Part shown: positions 26,766 to 40,400 of the stretch, in pieces
Position numbering within the stretch: position 1 is the first letter of the stretch
Layout: each line of letters opens with the position of its first letter
From: Pipra filicauda
Lineage: Eukaryota > Chordata > Aves > Passeriformes > Pipridae
Direction: 5' to 3'
DNA: 64,000 nt
NCBI RefSeq assembly: GCF_003945595.2
Contig: NW_024104303.1
Span: 2,225,415 to 2,289,414, forward strand
Position numbers and translations under genes: made by a program
Notes under the pieces: generated by a model
Database searches by the model: none
The model's input: the letters and a program-made list of their open reading frames with translations, nothing else
What the model was told of the DNA's origin: nothing

Positions 26766-29700
26766 TTAGATTTTTCTTAGTATAGGTTTTCAGGGCTTGG
26801 AGGACTTAGAATAGTGCCTTCTCTCCTCTCTCCTCTTTCCCAATATGTGCTGCTCCATTCAAATGTATCTGGATCAGCAGGCAAATGTTGCCTGGTGTGA
26901 CCTGCATCTTGTGAAAGCTGGGACTTTGCCAACGAGCCACTTTCTAAATCTTTTGGGCGGAGATCTAGCTCACACCATGGTTAATGCCTTGTATTAGCAC
27001 GTTTCCTCTTGCAGTCAGAAACTGAACTATGCCAGCAAAAGGAGGAAACCTAATGAGGAGTAAAAAAAAACCCTTCACACAAAATGCCAAAGAGTATGAA
27101 GCAGTGGGCTGCCCAGGATGGATGATCCCACCTTTGCATGTGATCTGCTTGTAATAACATAATGGAGATCCTGAGCCATTTGCCCAGTGGAATAGCACAG
27201 TCCTGCTATTTGGCCTTTCGGCATCTTTTGCTTCATTAATTTTCCATATCTCACCTCTCTTTGCTTTTATCTCTGGATTTTTCTTTCCCTCTCTTGTTTC
27301 ATTCTTGCACTGTGCAGGAGAAAGCCCAGTGCAAAGCTAAAGGAGCAGAACAGTGGGTGTGACTCGTTCCCATAATGACTTGGTGCAATGTAGACACATG
27401 GCAATAAAGGTGCTGGCTTTCATGGGTATGTATGTGTATTTCTTTCTATTTTTTTTCTTCTTTTTTTTTTTTGCATTGAAGAACATGTGCTAAGTTCCTG
27501 TGTGAAGTTGGCCAGTTCTGAATTTTCTCAGGGTGTTTAACACATTAATTTGATTATTTTGTAACACAGTCTTCAAAAACTGTCCCTGGTTGTCTTATCA
27601 TTTTAGTCAGACCATCTGGATAATGATATCTGTTTTTTGCCACTGTAAGACAGAGCAGGGATCCACTTGTCAGTTGGATCATTGCATTATTTTGGCCTCA
27701 GGCAAGAGGCAGAGAAGGAAAAAAGGAAGATATCATTTTACATGTATACACAGGCTTCCAGCCATTTTCCATTTTCACCAGGAACTTACTCTGCTATTTT
27801 TCACCTATCTTGGTGCTCCTTTGCACTTGACAAAAAAAAAGATGCTTTCTTTTTAAATGGCAAAAGGATTGGGCTCAAAGACCTTAAAGTCAGGTCTGGA
27901 CCAACCCTTTTGCTGAAATAAGGACCCTTCTGGCATTGCACCAATATTTTCAGAATCTCCAAATCTGCACTACATTCAGGATCAAAAAATACTCAAAATA
28001 TTTTAGAAATTGTTCTTAATTGGTGGAATGAAATAAACTGAAAGAGTAGCTCTCTGTAATACTCCTAGTTTGGATGAAGCCAGAAATTATACACATACCA
28101 GAGATCAGGCACAGTCATTTCTGTACATTTCTGGAAAGAACAATGTGGCAGCCTTTCAGGCTTTTCAGCGGTAGCCCTAAGGATTTCTGTCATGCTTTCT
28201 GCTTTTCCAATGTGCTTCATTTTAACATGGTCATTCAATATGAACCCAGAAATTCAAGTTACCTTTGAGCATATGACCTTGTTACATCTTTTAAAATCAT
28301 ATATAATATTTAAGTTTGACATGAACTTAATATCATTTCTGATTCACCTAATCATCTGATAAGAAAATAATTGCATACTCCTGTGCTTTTTCTGTTGTAT
28401 CCCAAAGTAGTTATGTCAGATTTTTTTGAATCTTTGGCAACCTCTTTCTTCAGCATTTTGTAATTTCATATTGATAGGGGTTTTTTGACATAGATTTTTG
28501 TGTGTAATGAATTGTTCTGTAACATACCATGAGACATTCAAGAAATGAGTGAGGGAATATATTGAGACACTAAAACCCTGTGGTGTGAAACTCAGCATTA
28601 AAAGCATGTGCAACTGCATCTGTAGTTATGTCAGAGTTTTAAGGGGTGACACAACCTCTGAGCAACGACGACCATGCTTGTTACACACAATATTTTTTGA
28701 AGACCCGTGACTGAATGCATTGCTTTGGTATCAAAGCTCAGAAGTAATTCTAGACCCAGACTTCCACAAGTTACGGCATTGCATTAAAAGCTATTAATAG
28801 TTTAAAGCAATGGCTTTAGGACACTTTTTCCTCCTGCTTGTCCTTATTTCATGTATTCTGGAATTTTTCCAGTATTTCCCTATCAGCTACAGAAAGGTTC
28901 AGAGCACATGTCCAGACTCGGACTTAAACATCAGCATTTGCCGAAATTGTATTCTGAAACTGAATGAACTGGACCTCTGTGTTTGAAACTAGATGAGGAG
29001 CTTACTTGGTTACTTTCACTTGTTTTGTGCTCTACCCCAAGTAATCCCTGCTCAATCAGGTCCCCTGTAGCCTGCAGAGAGCTAAGTGGTCAGGTCTTGC
29101 AAGCTGCCCTGAAAGCCCCAGTATGTGTTTTTAAACTGAGTTCATTGCACTTTTCTGCATCAAGGGCATCTCCGTGGTAGTCTGCAGAGTAAGATACAAG
29201 AGACTCCCTGACACAACTCATACCTTTACAGACTTGCTTATGGACAGACTGCCTTTGCCCTCGTATTTCTGAGGTTTGTTGTGGAGTAGCAGACAGTTCT
29301 CATAGAGTACTGGCTTGGGGCAGCCTCTGCACCTTGCAGTGAGGGCATTTACTGCTGTTTTCTTAAGGTAATAAGCAGCACATTTTTTAAGTTTGTAGCT
29401 AGCAGCATTGCTAGAGCTTTCCTCTCTTCTCTTTGGAGGCATGCCCATCACTTTCAGTAGTGTGTGGTCCAGAACACCGTGAGAGGTGAAGAGGTGTCTG
29501 TTACTTTTGCAGAACTTTCTGCCCTCTGGTCTCTGAGAAAACACTTTCTTCAGGACCTTGACACAAAAGCAGCAACACTACAGAAGTGAAGAATTTGAAG
29601 GAATCTCTTGTTTAGCATGGAGGCTGCTGACTTACTGTTGCCCCTTGGGATTTCTTTTGGCTCAGCACAAGTTCAATCCTCCAATGTCCTGAACATCTCC

Positions 29701-32700
29701 TGCCAGGAATCAGACCGCGTTTTCTTTTCAGATGACCACATTGTTTTACACAAGTACTGGAAAATTCAGTCCGACAATATTTTTTAATGACTTATTTCTT
29801 AGTCTCCCTTGGCCAGTGGCTAGAGCTGAGGAACAGTGGGCATCCAGGCCTGCAAACATGAACAGCTTCACAGACAAAGCTTACTAATAGCTTCCATCTT
29901 CTGTGGCATGAAACACAATATGTGTTCCCCTCTGGGGGATGTACTTCCTCTACTCAAAAGACATTGTCCCCATTGTTTGAGTCATGTCAAGTCAAAAAGG
30001 CTGTGACCCTTCTCTTGCATCACAGCCACCACTTGGCCACAGACGGGACCTGCCAAACAAGGACTGCAAGACCTTGTTCTTCTGTCAGTGCTGCCTGCAG
30101 GAGCTCCAGTGCTTTACACACTGGCTAAGGAGAACCACTTCTTTTTTGCTCTAAAAAATGTAGAAAGATCATGTCTTTAGGTGAGAGTTTCTCTCCCACC
30201 TCTAGCCAGCCAGACCTGAGCTGGAAATTTCCATGCATCCTGACTGAAAAAAGGAGTTGGGAAGAACTTTATCAGGTACATGGGAATGGAAGTGTAGGCT
30301 GGGGGCATGTATCTTCCTGAGTTTTTGCCTGCTGACAAAGTGGGACAGAGTGTAAGTTACATACACACAGATGATGACCTGTAATGGAAACATGTTTCAG
30401 AAACACAGGACAGGCCTTTGGAGCTCATACTTTTTAAACAAATCCTACAATGCCTCTGTACTCTGTACATTTCATTAGGAGAAAAGCACTGGCTGAAGAC
30501 CTGTTATTTTGGGGGTTTATTCTTTTTTAGAAAGTCAGTGCGCATTACTGATGCAGAATGAAGGCATAAGGCTTGAGTGACTCCAGGTTGTCCTCTAAGG
30601 ACTCTTACCTCTATCGAGCCTTTCTTATATTCTCTAATAATAAGTAACCTGGTTACCAATACAGCCTTAAGTAGAATATATATTGCACCTCCTGGCACAC
30701 AAGTGTCCTGTGAAACTTTTGTGTTCCCCCTATAGTGGTCATTTCATCCTCCAACTGGTCAGCAAGGAAACATTTGCAAAGTCCAGGGACATAATATCAC
30801 CAACAGGTTTACGGATCTACTGCTTCCCTGAGGGAAAAGGAAAAGATCTCATCAAAGGATACACGAAAGCTTTCTTGGAGTGCTCAGGAACCAAATGGGC
30901 AGAGAGTCACATTTCAACTCCCGTTTTCTATTAAAAAGATCCCTTTTTAATAAATTAAAGAGGGATCCCTTAAATGTGGAGAGATTCCCATGGGGAATAG
31001 AGTGAATTCCTAGATCTGCAAAATGCTGTGGGGAAAGATTTGCTGGCTTCCTAAGGGCTGGGGGACCACAGCAGTGCCTGCAAAGGTCAACTTCTATCAG
31101 TGGGTTAAGGCTCTGTAAAGCTCCGGCAAAACATCTGAGCACATGGTTGAAATTAAACATGCATTTATGTGTTTTTCTGAGTGAGGGGAGAGCAGTAGAA
31201 TTGAGGCCAGTTATAAGGAAAAGGTGATATTTTGAAGCATAATATAAAGGCCTGATTAAGTCATTTACTTATAAGCCTTTTTCTTCCTTTTAGAAAAGCA
31301 CTTAGTGAAATTAGGCTCTGTCTCTTGAAGAAAGTGCGTATCTTGCTGACAGATAGTTCTTATTTTTGCAAAATACCTGTTGCATTTACCATGGCTTTTT
31401 AGAAATTTTCTCAGACATACAGTTTTATTCTTCACACGTATGGTTTTATATTTCTCTGCTGCTGCAAGAACACTGTAAACCAGTAGACTCTGGAGAGAGA
31501 CCTGCTGTTCTGTATTTCAGAAGACTGAGTCCCACCAAAAGTGGTGGTATTTTTTTTCTCTGTCTCTCACCATAAAAGAGTAACACACTACTGAGTCCTC
31601 TCCTACTCAGGTATTGATTTTTGCAAAATATTTAAGCGTTTTTTATTATAACTGTTTTTCATTATTTTTTCCACTTTTATATTTTTCTCCAGAATTAGTT
31701 ATCAGATTTGTAGTCTCTAGTACCCCACCATTTGTATTTTATAGGATACGGCAAAAAGACACATGAAAAGAACATGCTGGAGTCTGTTTCATTATTCAGC
31801 ATTCTCCATTTTCTCTTGGAGACTCCTAACCACACACAGAGCAGTCATTAGGAGCCTCCATAACTTACTGCCAGATCAGAGCAAACAGAGTGTCCACACA
31901 GTTTTGGAACAGAAGATTTCAGTGGCAGAAGCAAGGGACTGTCATGCCCACAGGACTCACGTCCAGGATGGATGGTTTGATACCGTGGGGATTCCATGAT
32001 GTTACTTCAGCTGTGTTACGATTTGGCCCTGCAGATGTTCACCTCTGCAGCATCTGCTAGGATAACAGAGCTGCAAATGCCTTGCCCTTTATGGGTAGCC
32101 TCAGGGGTAGACAGCAGGGGCAGCATCAGGTACATTATTGTCATCTTTGGCAAAAATCTCAGATTTTGTGTTGGATGCCTCCATTCCTGTTGCATCAGAC
32201 ACTCTGGAAACACCAGGCACATCTGTCATCTAGTCTCATCTCGCTGGACATCAGAGTGTCCCGTGTGGTCGCTGGTGAAAAAAAAGGTGTGTGTCATTCT
32301 TCTTTCACAATAGGCTGGAGAGGAAGTGTAGTGAAGCTTCACAAATACCCAGGAGTGGATATGGAGGGGTAATTTAAGCAGGACTCATGATTTTCAGACT
32401 CTACTGGCAGAGTCCCTTTGTTCTCACCATGCTTTAAAAGATCTCCAGCACCCTGAGTTTCTGTACCTTGCAAGAGCTACAAAAAAACTTAACGAAACTG
32501 CCTCTTTTCCAACTTTTTAATGTAGTTGACAGCTGGCAGCCCAAACAATCAGCCAAAAGAGTAGGACTTGAGAATCTTTCTACACAGATCCAACGATGTG
32601 CAGAAGTACTGACCAAAACATTCCTTGAACATGAACCATGTCTTAAGGCACAGAATTCCTTTGCAGAGTACCTAATTGATAAAATACACCAAGATGCTGC

Positions 32701-32848
32701 TGCTCTTGGGCCATTGTTGCTTGACCCTGTGCCCAGACTTCACTGGGATCACAGATCCATTAAGCTAAGTGCTGGAATAACACAGAGTAAGAGGCAGCCT
32801 CTCTCCAAGAAATCTGGCCTTTAAGACCTAGTCCCAACATTAAGTCTA

Positions 32849-33319
32849 TGTGGATAGAACTTTTATTCTCGTTCTGGCCAGGACAGAGTCAACTTTTGCA
32901 GTAGCCAGGAGGGCATGGTTGGCACCCAGAGGTTATTCTATACCACTTTGGATCATTGCCAGGAGTGGGGGGAAGGCAGCCTCTTCCAGGGAGAAGGAGT
33001 CCCTGCCAGGTCAATGGCACAAGGAGTGGTTGGGTATAGTCTATTGTCAAGGGGTTTCTGCGTGAATCATTCGCTTCTTTCTTGTACTGTTTGTCATTAG
33101 TATTGTTGCTCTTGCTGTTTGTTTTCTTATCTCATTGCTGTCCAGTAAATTGTTTATATCTCAGTCCATGATCTTTACCTTTCATGCCTCCAATTGTCAA
33201 CTCCAGCCCGCCACAGGGGGAGGGGAGGAGGAGAGGGGGAGCAAGTGAGCATCTGAGCATGGTTTGGAGAGTCTCAGCGGGAGCACTAAATTGTGGAGTA
33301 CCATTCCTAAACCACAACA
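32849..33319 (+). mobile_element. ERVL-type endogenous retrovirus LTR (solo, diverged)
   Basis: About 470 bases begin TGTGGATAGAACTTTTATTC and end AAACCACAACA. In between, in order, I see segments characteristic of a common avian ERVL-type LTR: CCAGGACAGAGTCAA, TTATTCTATACCA, the polyadenylation-region string AAATTGTTTATATCTCAGTC, a G-rich block near 33216-33240 (GGGGGAGGGGAGGAGGAG) and GAGCAAGTGAGCATCTG. The outer TG...CA ends fit an LTR in plus orientation. No matching second LTR or gag/pol frame lies nearby, so it reads as a solo LTR. Candidate 5-base flanks (GTCTA and GCCTT) do not match, so the target duplication has decayed or the ends are off by a few bases. Subfamily assignment is from memory of avian repeats and is tentative. 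Confidence 0.78.
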
Positions 33320-36300
33320 GCCTTGTGTGCTCCAGGACTATACTTGGAGCATTATGTAAAGGAAACTGTCCCAAAATAGGTCAGTCAGAACAAGATCTAA
33401 GCAAATGCCACATACTGGGCCAAAAGGCACATCAACAATAAAGCAGAAGAGAAACAACTGGAAATGGAGTAATGTACCTCAGCTTTGTGCATTATCCACA
33501 GGCCTCAGGCTTCCCTTTATCTGATGGTGCTGTGGACTCCTGATCAAACTAGGAGATCCAATTCTTGAAGATCAGTCCAGCCCATGCTCCCAGACCTTTG
33601 GGTTCTGTTTGTGTTTTATGTGGATTGGTTCAGAGAAAATAAGATTATTCCTATCAACCCTACCATTTCCTCATGTGCTGTAGATTCTCACCTGTCCACT
33701 GTGGTTTGTCTTTTCCCTTCTAGCCCCTGGATTACTGACATGGAGTACTGTAGTTCAAAACATTGTCCTAAGCCTTGAGATCTTTTATCATGGTCATTAA
33801 AAACAAAAAACAACCAACCATCCAAACAAACAAACAAAAAGCCACAACATAAAAAGCCACAAACAGCAACAGCTTCCTAGTTTTCTGCAGTACACTTCTA
33901 CTAAAGAAATCCTTGACCTCTTAAAAAAATCCATTTAAATTTTGAGGAAGACATTACTTTTTCCAAGAGCCTGTCCTCCAAGTGTGCGAGCCGGCTTCTT
34001 CAGATAAGGACAGCATCCAGCCTGCAGCAGCAAATTGCTGTTTCTGCAAAGGGTGGCATAGCATTCAGAGGCTTAATTTAGTACCTGCAGATGTGACCCA
34101 GCAGCAGTAGCTCCAAGGGAGATCAGAGCCTTTACCCACAGAAAACGCCCCTCGCTGATAAGTCCCTGGACCTCCCTACCAAGGAAGGGCAAGAGCAGCA
34201 TTTGTCCCTGCAGCAGATCCTCTGCATGGCTGTGTCTCCTCATTAGGAAGCAGGGCAGCAAGTCAGGACACTGGAGGGAACTTTAGTTCTCTCCTGTTGG
34301 CACTGGCCAGCACTGTGTGACTTGGGACTCTGGGTCATGATTAAGTGATGTATTCGTGCTTGATTTCCTAAAACACATGAGGCTATGGGGAGAAGTTACT
34401 TAGTCTTTCTAAAAAAGAGGGATGCTTAAATAGGGATTCAAAAACACAGCCTCGAGGGTCACATTTTGAGCAGTACTGGGTTTTGCAACCATCCTCCAAT
34501 GTATGTTCTTACTTTATTTGTGAAGCAGAGGGAGGAAAACTGCTTTTCTTTTGCTCATAAATGGTTTTGCTGGGCAGACTAGATTAGTCAGGCATGGTGA
34601 AGTCCCATCTCCCTTATTCTGATCAGAACAGTCTTGCTAACAGTTCCACATCTCTGTAACTGACAGACTTGTAAATATTTATGAGCTAATTCCGTGCCCT
34701 AAAATGCAATTGTTTTTAGAGCCCATAGATGTTGCGTGTGGCCTGAGCCTGCTTGATTTGGCAGACATTGCTTCAAGCTTCAGAGAACACACGAAGTGTG
34801 CTGGCAAAGAAAAACGTGATCCAGAAACAAAGAATGAAATGAAAGCTGTAAACCTTTATGATTCCCCTCCTGGAAGTGGTATCAGCTAGCCAAGAGTCAG
34901 TTTTGTCTTCCTAACAGGGAGTGCAAGGAGAACTGAACTGAAGGAACTGGTAAATGACCTTCAGTCAGATCATCCTCCTGACTTTTGCTTTTCTGGCTCT
35001 TCTGATTTCATTCTCCTCCCAGAAAAATATTCTATGCCGTCGTCTCCCTTGTGGCAGCATATTCTGTGGCTGTGATTTGAGTGTGCATCATATTTTGGCA
35101 GGCCAGTATCCCCTAAAGAATACACACCCCTGCCAAAGCATCTGAAATCCACAAACCTGTTATCACTTTCCCAGCCCTTTACTTTTTACACCTGTGTAGC
35201 TGTCTCTTGTATGTGACCTCTTCCCATGACATTGCACAAGCCACAGAGCTCAGCACTTATAGCTCCACTCAGTTTTTTGGGGGAGAGAAACTTACTTCTT
35301 CCTGACATTTCTTAATTCCATGTACATAGATTTCTGTTTGGAATTTTTCTTATGTCTGTGAGTTTCTAACTTTCTGTGCTTCCCTCTGATAAAAATGCAG
35401 CCTTTAGCTTTATAGGCAGCCAAGAGCTAGTGAATACTCATATCTCAGCCTCCACAAACCACAATGCTACTGAGTGCAATGCTTAGCCTTATTTTGTCCT
35501 CAATTTGCTGTTAATGATGAAAGGGTGGAGAGCAAAGCAGCCTGACTTGAAGAAGCACTGAGTCCTGTGAGTTATTGCCCTGTTTTCTCAGGATCTGAAA
35601 AGAGGAGAGAGGAGAAGGTCTCCGTTAGTAAGGACTGTGAATATTTTGAGCAATCAGTGTGAGATACCCCCCACTGCTCTTCTCTCTCCTTTGCACAACT
35701 AACACTAAATCAGAGACAGCACAAAGCTGCCCAGCCAGGACCACTATTACCGATGCTGAAACTTGTGTGATCCAAACCACTTCCAACTCTGCAGCAGTGT
35801 TAATTTTGTCCAATATTCATCAAAAAACAACGCTTTGTGCCCTAGGACACCTACACTGATTTGTCACTGCTTTGTCAGAGAAAGCCAGGGAATAGTCAGT
35901 AAAATTATATATATTAGAATGAAAGAAAGCAACAGATATCCTCACCCTCTTCCTCCAATGCAGTTTTCCAAATACTGATTTTATAGTACCCCTGGGGAAG
36001 AAGTTTGTTTATTCATGGAAGAAGGAGCCCATCAGAGGACCTGTTTCTCTGTGAAATAATTTCTTCCAGAAAATTTGTTGTCTTGCATCCCCAAAGATAC
36101 CAACATCAGAGCAAAGCAGACATGGCACTCTTCATTGCCTTCTGAACATGTTTAACTCAATTACAGTTTGCTGTGAAGTGTAGCCACCTCCTAACTGATG
36201 TCAATGGGAATTGGTCAGTTTGAAATGAATGAAAACTGGATCAGACCCCAGATATATAATGGTATAACAGGTAGTTTTAATGACACGTGAGCTATTTTTG

Positions 36301-36865
36301 TTTACATTTAACCCAAGATCATGAGGACTAGTAATTAAAAAAAACAAATCCAAAGTAGGTTGAAGAACATGGTTGAACCTCTTTCAGAGAACTATCCTTT
36401 TTTGTAGTACGTTTTTTGTTTCTAGTTGGGTGTTTATGGGCAAGTCTCTGTCAAACACTGAACTTTTGTGCTCAGAGAGGGATAAACTGCACACACCCTT
36501 AGGGCAAGCTCTGTTAAGTATTCTCACCTATTGGCCCCACAGCAGCTCTCAGCAGCTCATACAAAATACACACTAGGGATTAATTACTAGCTTGATCCCA
36601 ATCCATTCACAATAGGAGTAGATTCTCTCTTTGCTCGCCAACAGGCAGACTATCTCATTTTGTATGAACCTCAAATAATGAGTTAGCTGTGGTGGGTCTC
36701 ACAAAATTTCCATTATGCTACTGTGGGTATATGTTTGATGCCTTTGTTTGGACAGAATTAGGAAAAAGGTTTTTAGACAAAACTAGGCTTCACTGAACAT
36801 CGCTGAACAAGTCACCATGGCTCTAAGACCACTTGCTTGCTCAGGCTGCAGATGTGCTAGGTAAA
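33320..36865. other. intergenic, no gene found
   Basis: No supported gene is visible. An A/C-rich tract lies at 33798-33870. Open frames are short (about 60-85 codons), with no recognisable domain. Confidence 0.6.
33798..33870. repeat. A/C-rich low-complexity tract
   Basis: About 70 bases of A runs with C and CC, including three tandem CAAA units (CAAACAAACAAA) and two copies of AAAAGCCACAA. It resembles the tracts at 7312 and 10832. Confidence 0.75.
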
Positions 36866-36938
36866 ACTAAGGGTAAGAGAAGTCGGACTCAATGATCTTA
36901 AAGGTCTTTTGCAACTTTAACGATTCTGTGATCTCAAT
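36866..36938 (+). mobile_element. CR1 LINE 3'-terminal fragment
   Basis: The short segment reads GTCGGACTCAATGATCTTAA then AGGTCTTTTGCAACTTTAAC and GATTCTGTGATCTC. This is the hallmark CR1 3' end (GGACTC.ATGATCTT..AGGTC..TTCCAACC...GATTCTATGAT). Only about 70 bases remain, in plus orientation. Confidence 0.85.
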
Positions 36939-37431
36939 GGCCCCAGCACCTGTTGTCTTCTGGGTCTCCCACGGGGCTGGCATTATACATCTAATTTAAC
37001 TAAGTCCTGGGGCTGATGGTTTGCCTGATTGGAGCCATGAGTTACAGCATGCCCCTTCCCACCACTGCAGGTTTAGATGACAAAGACCTGACCTAGCAAG
37101 GTGTTTGTTTTCTCCATTTGCCCTCCTCCCCTTGTATTGATCAATGCTGTGTCACAAGCACTAGGAGGCAGGGAACTTCCAGTGCTGTCACGTCACTTTG
37201 ACTTGGGAGACTAACAGTGCAAATTTGTTCTGGGGTAGGTGGTGAATTGCTGCACTTTGACCTTATCAAATCACGTATTTAATTTTAAAGAAGACAAACC
37301 TTCTAGGAAGGGCATTCCCCAGAGTTTGCTGTAACCTATTGATTCAGCCAGTCAGCAGATACCAGGAGGCTCTTCTTTATGAACGTACCTCTGAAGCAAG
37401 GGGAAAGAGGTGTCCATCTGCCGCCAAAACT

Positions 37432-37453
37432 CTATATCTCCCAGGAGATATAG
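37432..37453. repeat. perfect inverted repeat, 10-bp arms, 2-bp spacer
   Basis: CTATATCTCC and its exact reverse complement GGAGATATAG are separated by CA. A partial copy of the arm (CTATATCTGG) recurs at about 37503. The function is unknown. Confidence 0.9.
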
Positions 37454-40400
37454 TTCCTTTGGCATCATCGGACTATTTGGAGTCTCAGCTTACCAGAACT
37501 TTCTATATCTGGAATTTGCCAAACTATTTGGAAACAATCATAAATTTGCCACCAGAAGATCTCTAATTACATGTGAGGAGCTTCTGGGGGAGGTCAAGTA
37601 CAGGTCGTTCTTATATAATTCCAGTATGAACGTGCAGCAACTCAAAAAGCTGTGTTATGTGATCAAAACTGCCTGGATTCACAGCAGCATAGATGTTATA
37701 AATCTCTGCCTTGCATAATCATTGACATTACGAAAACCTTGCTGTCAACAGGGAGCATGGCATTTTCAAGCATGTTCTGAGCAAGCCAAATTCTCCTGCT
37801 GGTGCCAAAAAAAAGGGAAGTTCAAATTCAAGGGCCAGCAAGCAGCACTAACTACGCAGGGGAAGGGTGAAGGATGAGTCTCATATTTCTGCCCCATTTT
37901 TCCTTCCCCAGGAAATGGGGCAGATCAGGAAATGATCCCTGCTATTTCCCACCATGTCTGTTACTTGGTAACAGCATTAACACACTTGCTGCTGCTTGGC
38001 TAGGACAAATTGTGTTCCTCAGAAGGAGAGAAAAGCCTTCCCAAAAGCAGTCACACCCATCCTGGGGTGCCTTGCAGATGTTGTCCTGCAGTATCACAGT
38101 GCCTCTGCAACATGGATTTGCACCATGATGAATGGTGTGCTCCACAAGTCCTGCTCCGTCCTACCAACCAGCCAAGCACTGAGCCCAAAACAAACAGCAA
38201 GAAGCTTCTGCAAATGCAGAATTCATGCCAGCACTGGGGTTCATGTCCTTGCTGGGGCAGCAAGCCCTGGGATTACTGGTTTTCTTGGCTGTGGGTGGAG
38301 CTGCCTGCTGATCCAGGGAGCCATCTGCAGATGAATCACGGGTTTCCTTGGAAAAACGCCGGCCCAGGGGAGACAACACAGCCAGTTGCTTAGGTGGATG
38401 GTTTCAGGGTTTGGAACTGAAAGAATCGCATTTGACCTCAATTATTTGAATCTAGGGGACTGAGAACTTCTAGTGACTGAATGGAAACAGCACTTGCTAA
38501 GAAGTGCCGCTGCTGATACTGTGTTGGTGTTTCACAAGCTGTGGCATTGCCAAATCTATGTAAAGAATATTATGTGATACTGAAATGTTGATGCACCAAA
38601 TCAGTTCAATGCAAGGGTAGCCTTAGGGACACAGATGGACTTCAGAATCTTGTGGGGTGTGCATTCAGCTTTCAGCAAACTATGGCTTGCTCAGAGATGA
38701 GGGCTACAAATGTATGTTTTCTTGATTTTAGCTTGGAAAATGGCTGTGTGCAATCCCAGCTGGCAGAGTAGGATCGCAGGGTCAGAGTCCCAAGTTAAAG
38801 TGCAGGTAATATACAGGGCTTCAGTCTCGGCCTCTAGCAACTGTCTCTGCAGATGTGCTTAGTTCCTTGTTCTGTATCCGCTGGTCTATTTTTCATTACA
38901 CCTTCCAGTTATTTCCCTGCAATGTTTAGCACTGTTGCACCTCTGTCAGCTGGAAAAGTGCTGAAGACTTCAAAAGTCATTGACACAAACCAGTGGATAG
39001 CAACACTTCAAGTTACACCATGAAGAGTTTTTTCCTGATCCTTTCAGCCCTGCGGAGGCACATATGGCATTTGCCCATTGAAGGATGCTCAGGTTTTGGT
39101 TCAGAAGGCATTATAACATTATCCAAGACACATTAAAACACAGTACATGAAAACAGCAATTGAACACTTTTTCATCCAGTTACATGCAAGCGCCAAAATC
39201 AGACCAAACAAGTCTCTTACCTTCAGGTAAGAGACATCCGCAATATGAGTCCAGATTTTACAATCCAGGCCCTTTTGCAAAGGAATTGTCACAAAAGCAA
39301 CAGTAAACCAGGCATCAGAAGGACAGACATTTAGTATCTTGACTCCAACTGTCACCAGCAGATATTTTAAGAAAAGCACCAGTTCAGGTCACATCTACAT
39401 CCATAAAGTATGTTTTTTCTTCTGTGTTTCTCTAAAATATTCTAGAAAACTGTGAAGCATTGAAACCATCAAATTTAATGAAAATTGGCAGGCACCTCCT
39501 GTGTGAATCTGTCTAATCTCTGTTTTGTATTCTTTTTTTGCTTTAAATTTGTTCATACTTTTGGCAACTGTAGCCTCACGTGCATATAACTGTGCCCTGT
39601 GCATGATTTTTTGTGTCCTTGTCGTTAAGTTCATTGGAAGCCCCTTCATTCCACTGTTGGCAGAAGCAGTGAATAATTATCAGCCCCACTAAACTCTGAG
39701 TAAAGTTAGGAGGATTGCCAGTGAAGTCAAACAGGATCTCAGAGTCCCAAAAGGATGAACTGTGCATATTTTTATTGTAGACAGAGATACTTTCATATTA
39801 CTTTTAAGATTTTAATCTAACATTTCATTCCAATTTATTTTTAAAATTTTCTTGCTAACAGATAATCCTTTGTCTGGATTGGCATAAAAGGGCAAATGTG
39901 TAGTAGCAGCTACTTGATTGCGTGGTAGTTGTCCAAGAAAAATATTTGTGCAAGTCTTGCTGAGTCAGAGTATGTTTCTGAATAAGCAGTGTGTCCCTCT
40001 CATTGACAGGATTTATCTCATGCAAGCCAAACCCTGGCTTGTCTTGTGCACTCAAGGTAATAGTGCATGCTGTTTGCAAAAGAGACAACAATCCTCAGCA
40101 CAGTGTATAAGTATCATAGTGTTGTGTTTGTATGTGGTGTGTTAAACAGTAAAATAGATTGGCCAAAAATTTTATTGCTTTCTCTAGAGAGGTGCCACCT
40201 GGTACCCAGGCAGTATTTCACAATTTTTCACATCTGAGATTAATGAGAGGACAGATCATTAGCATGCTTTACTGTTGACTAGAAGATCTCACATGTAAGA
40301 CATACCGATACCAAGTCATCTTGTCCATTCCCCTGCCAGTCCACGGCTGTTGGACTGAGACGTGCTACTGACACCAAGCTATAAATCAGAGCAGTTTCTC

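Larger units (their letters stand above)
19719..32848. other. intergenic, no gene found
   Basis: About 13 kb of AT-rich intergenic DNA. Recognised content is minor: a (GTAA)n microsatellite at 20486-20509, an A run at 23247-23260, a G/T-rich tract at 26700-26765 and a pyrimidine run at 27447-27472. The longest open frames (26086-26490 minus, 29218-29544 minus, 32468-32824 plus, 108-134 codons) show no known domain or conserved motif, and I regard them as chance unless homology is shown. Confidence 0.55.

Noticed and set aside
29656..29680. tRNA-like B-box (GTTCAATCC) with a nearby A-box-like string
   Set aside because: The spacing is far too short and there is no cloverleaf; not a tRNA gene.
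37996..38393. Two overlapping open frames of 112 and 127 codons on the plus strand
   Set aside because: Competing frames on both strands, no recognisable domain, and no sign of codon bias by eye.
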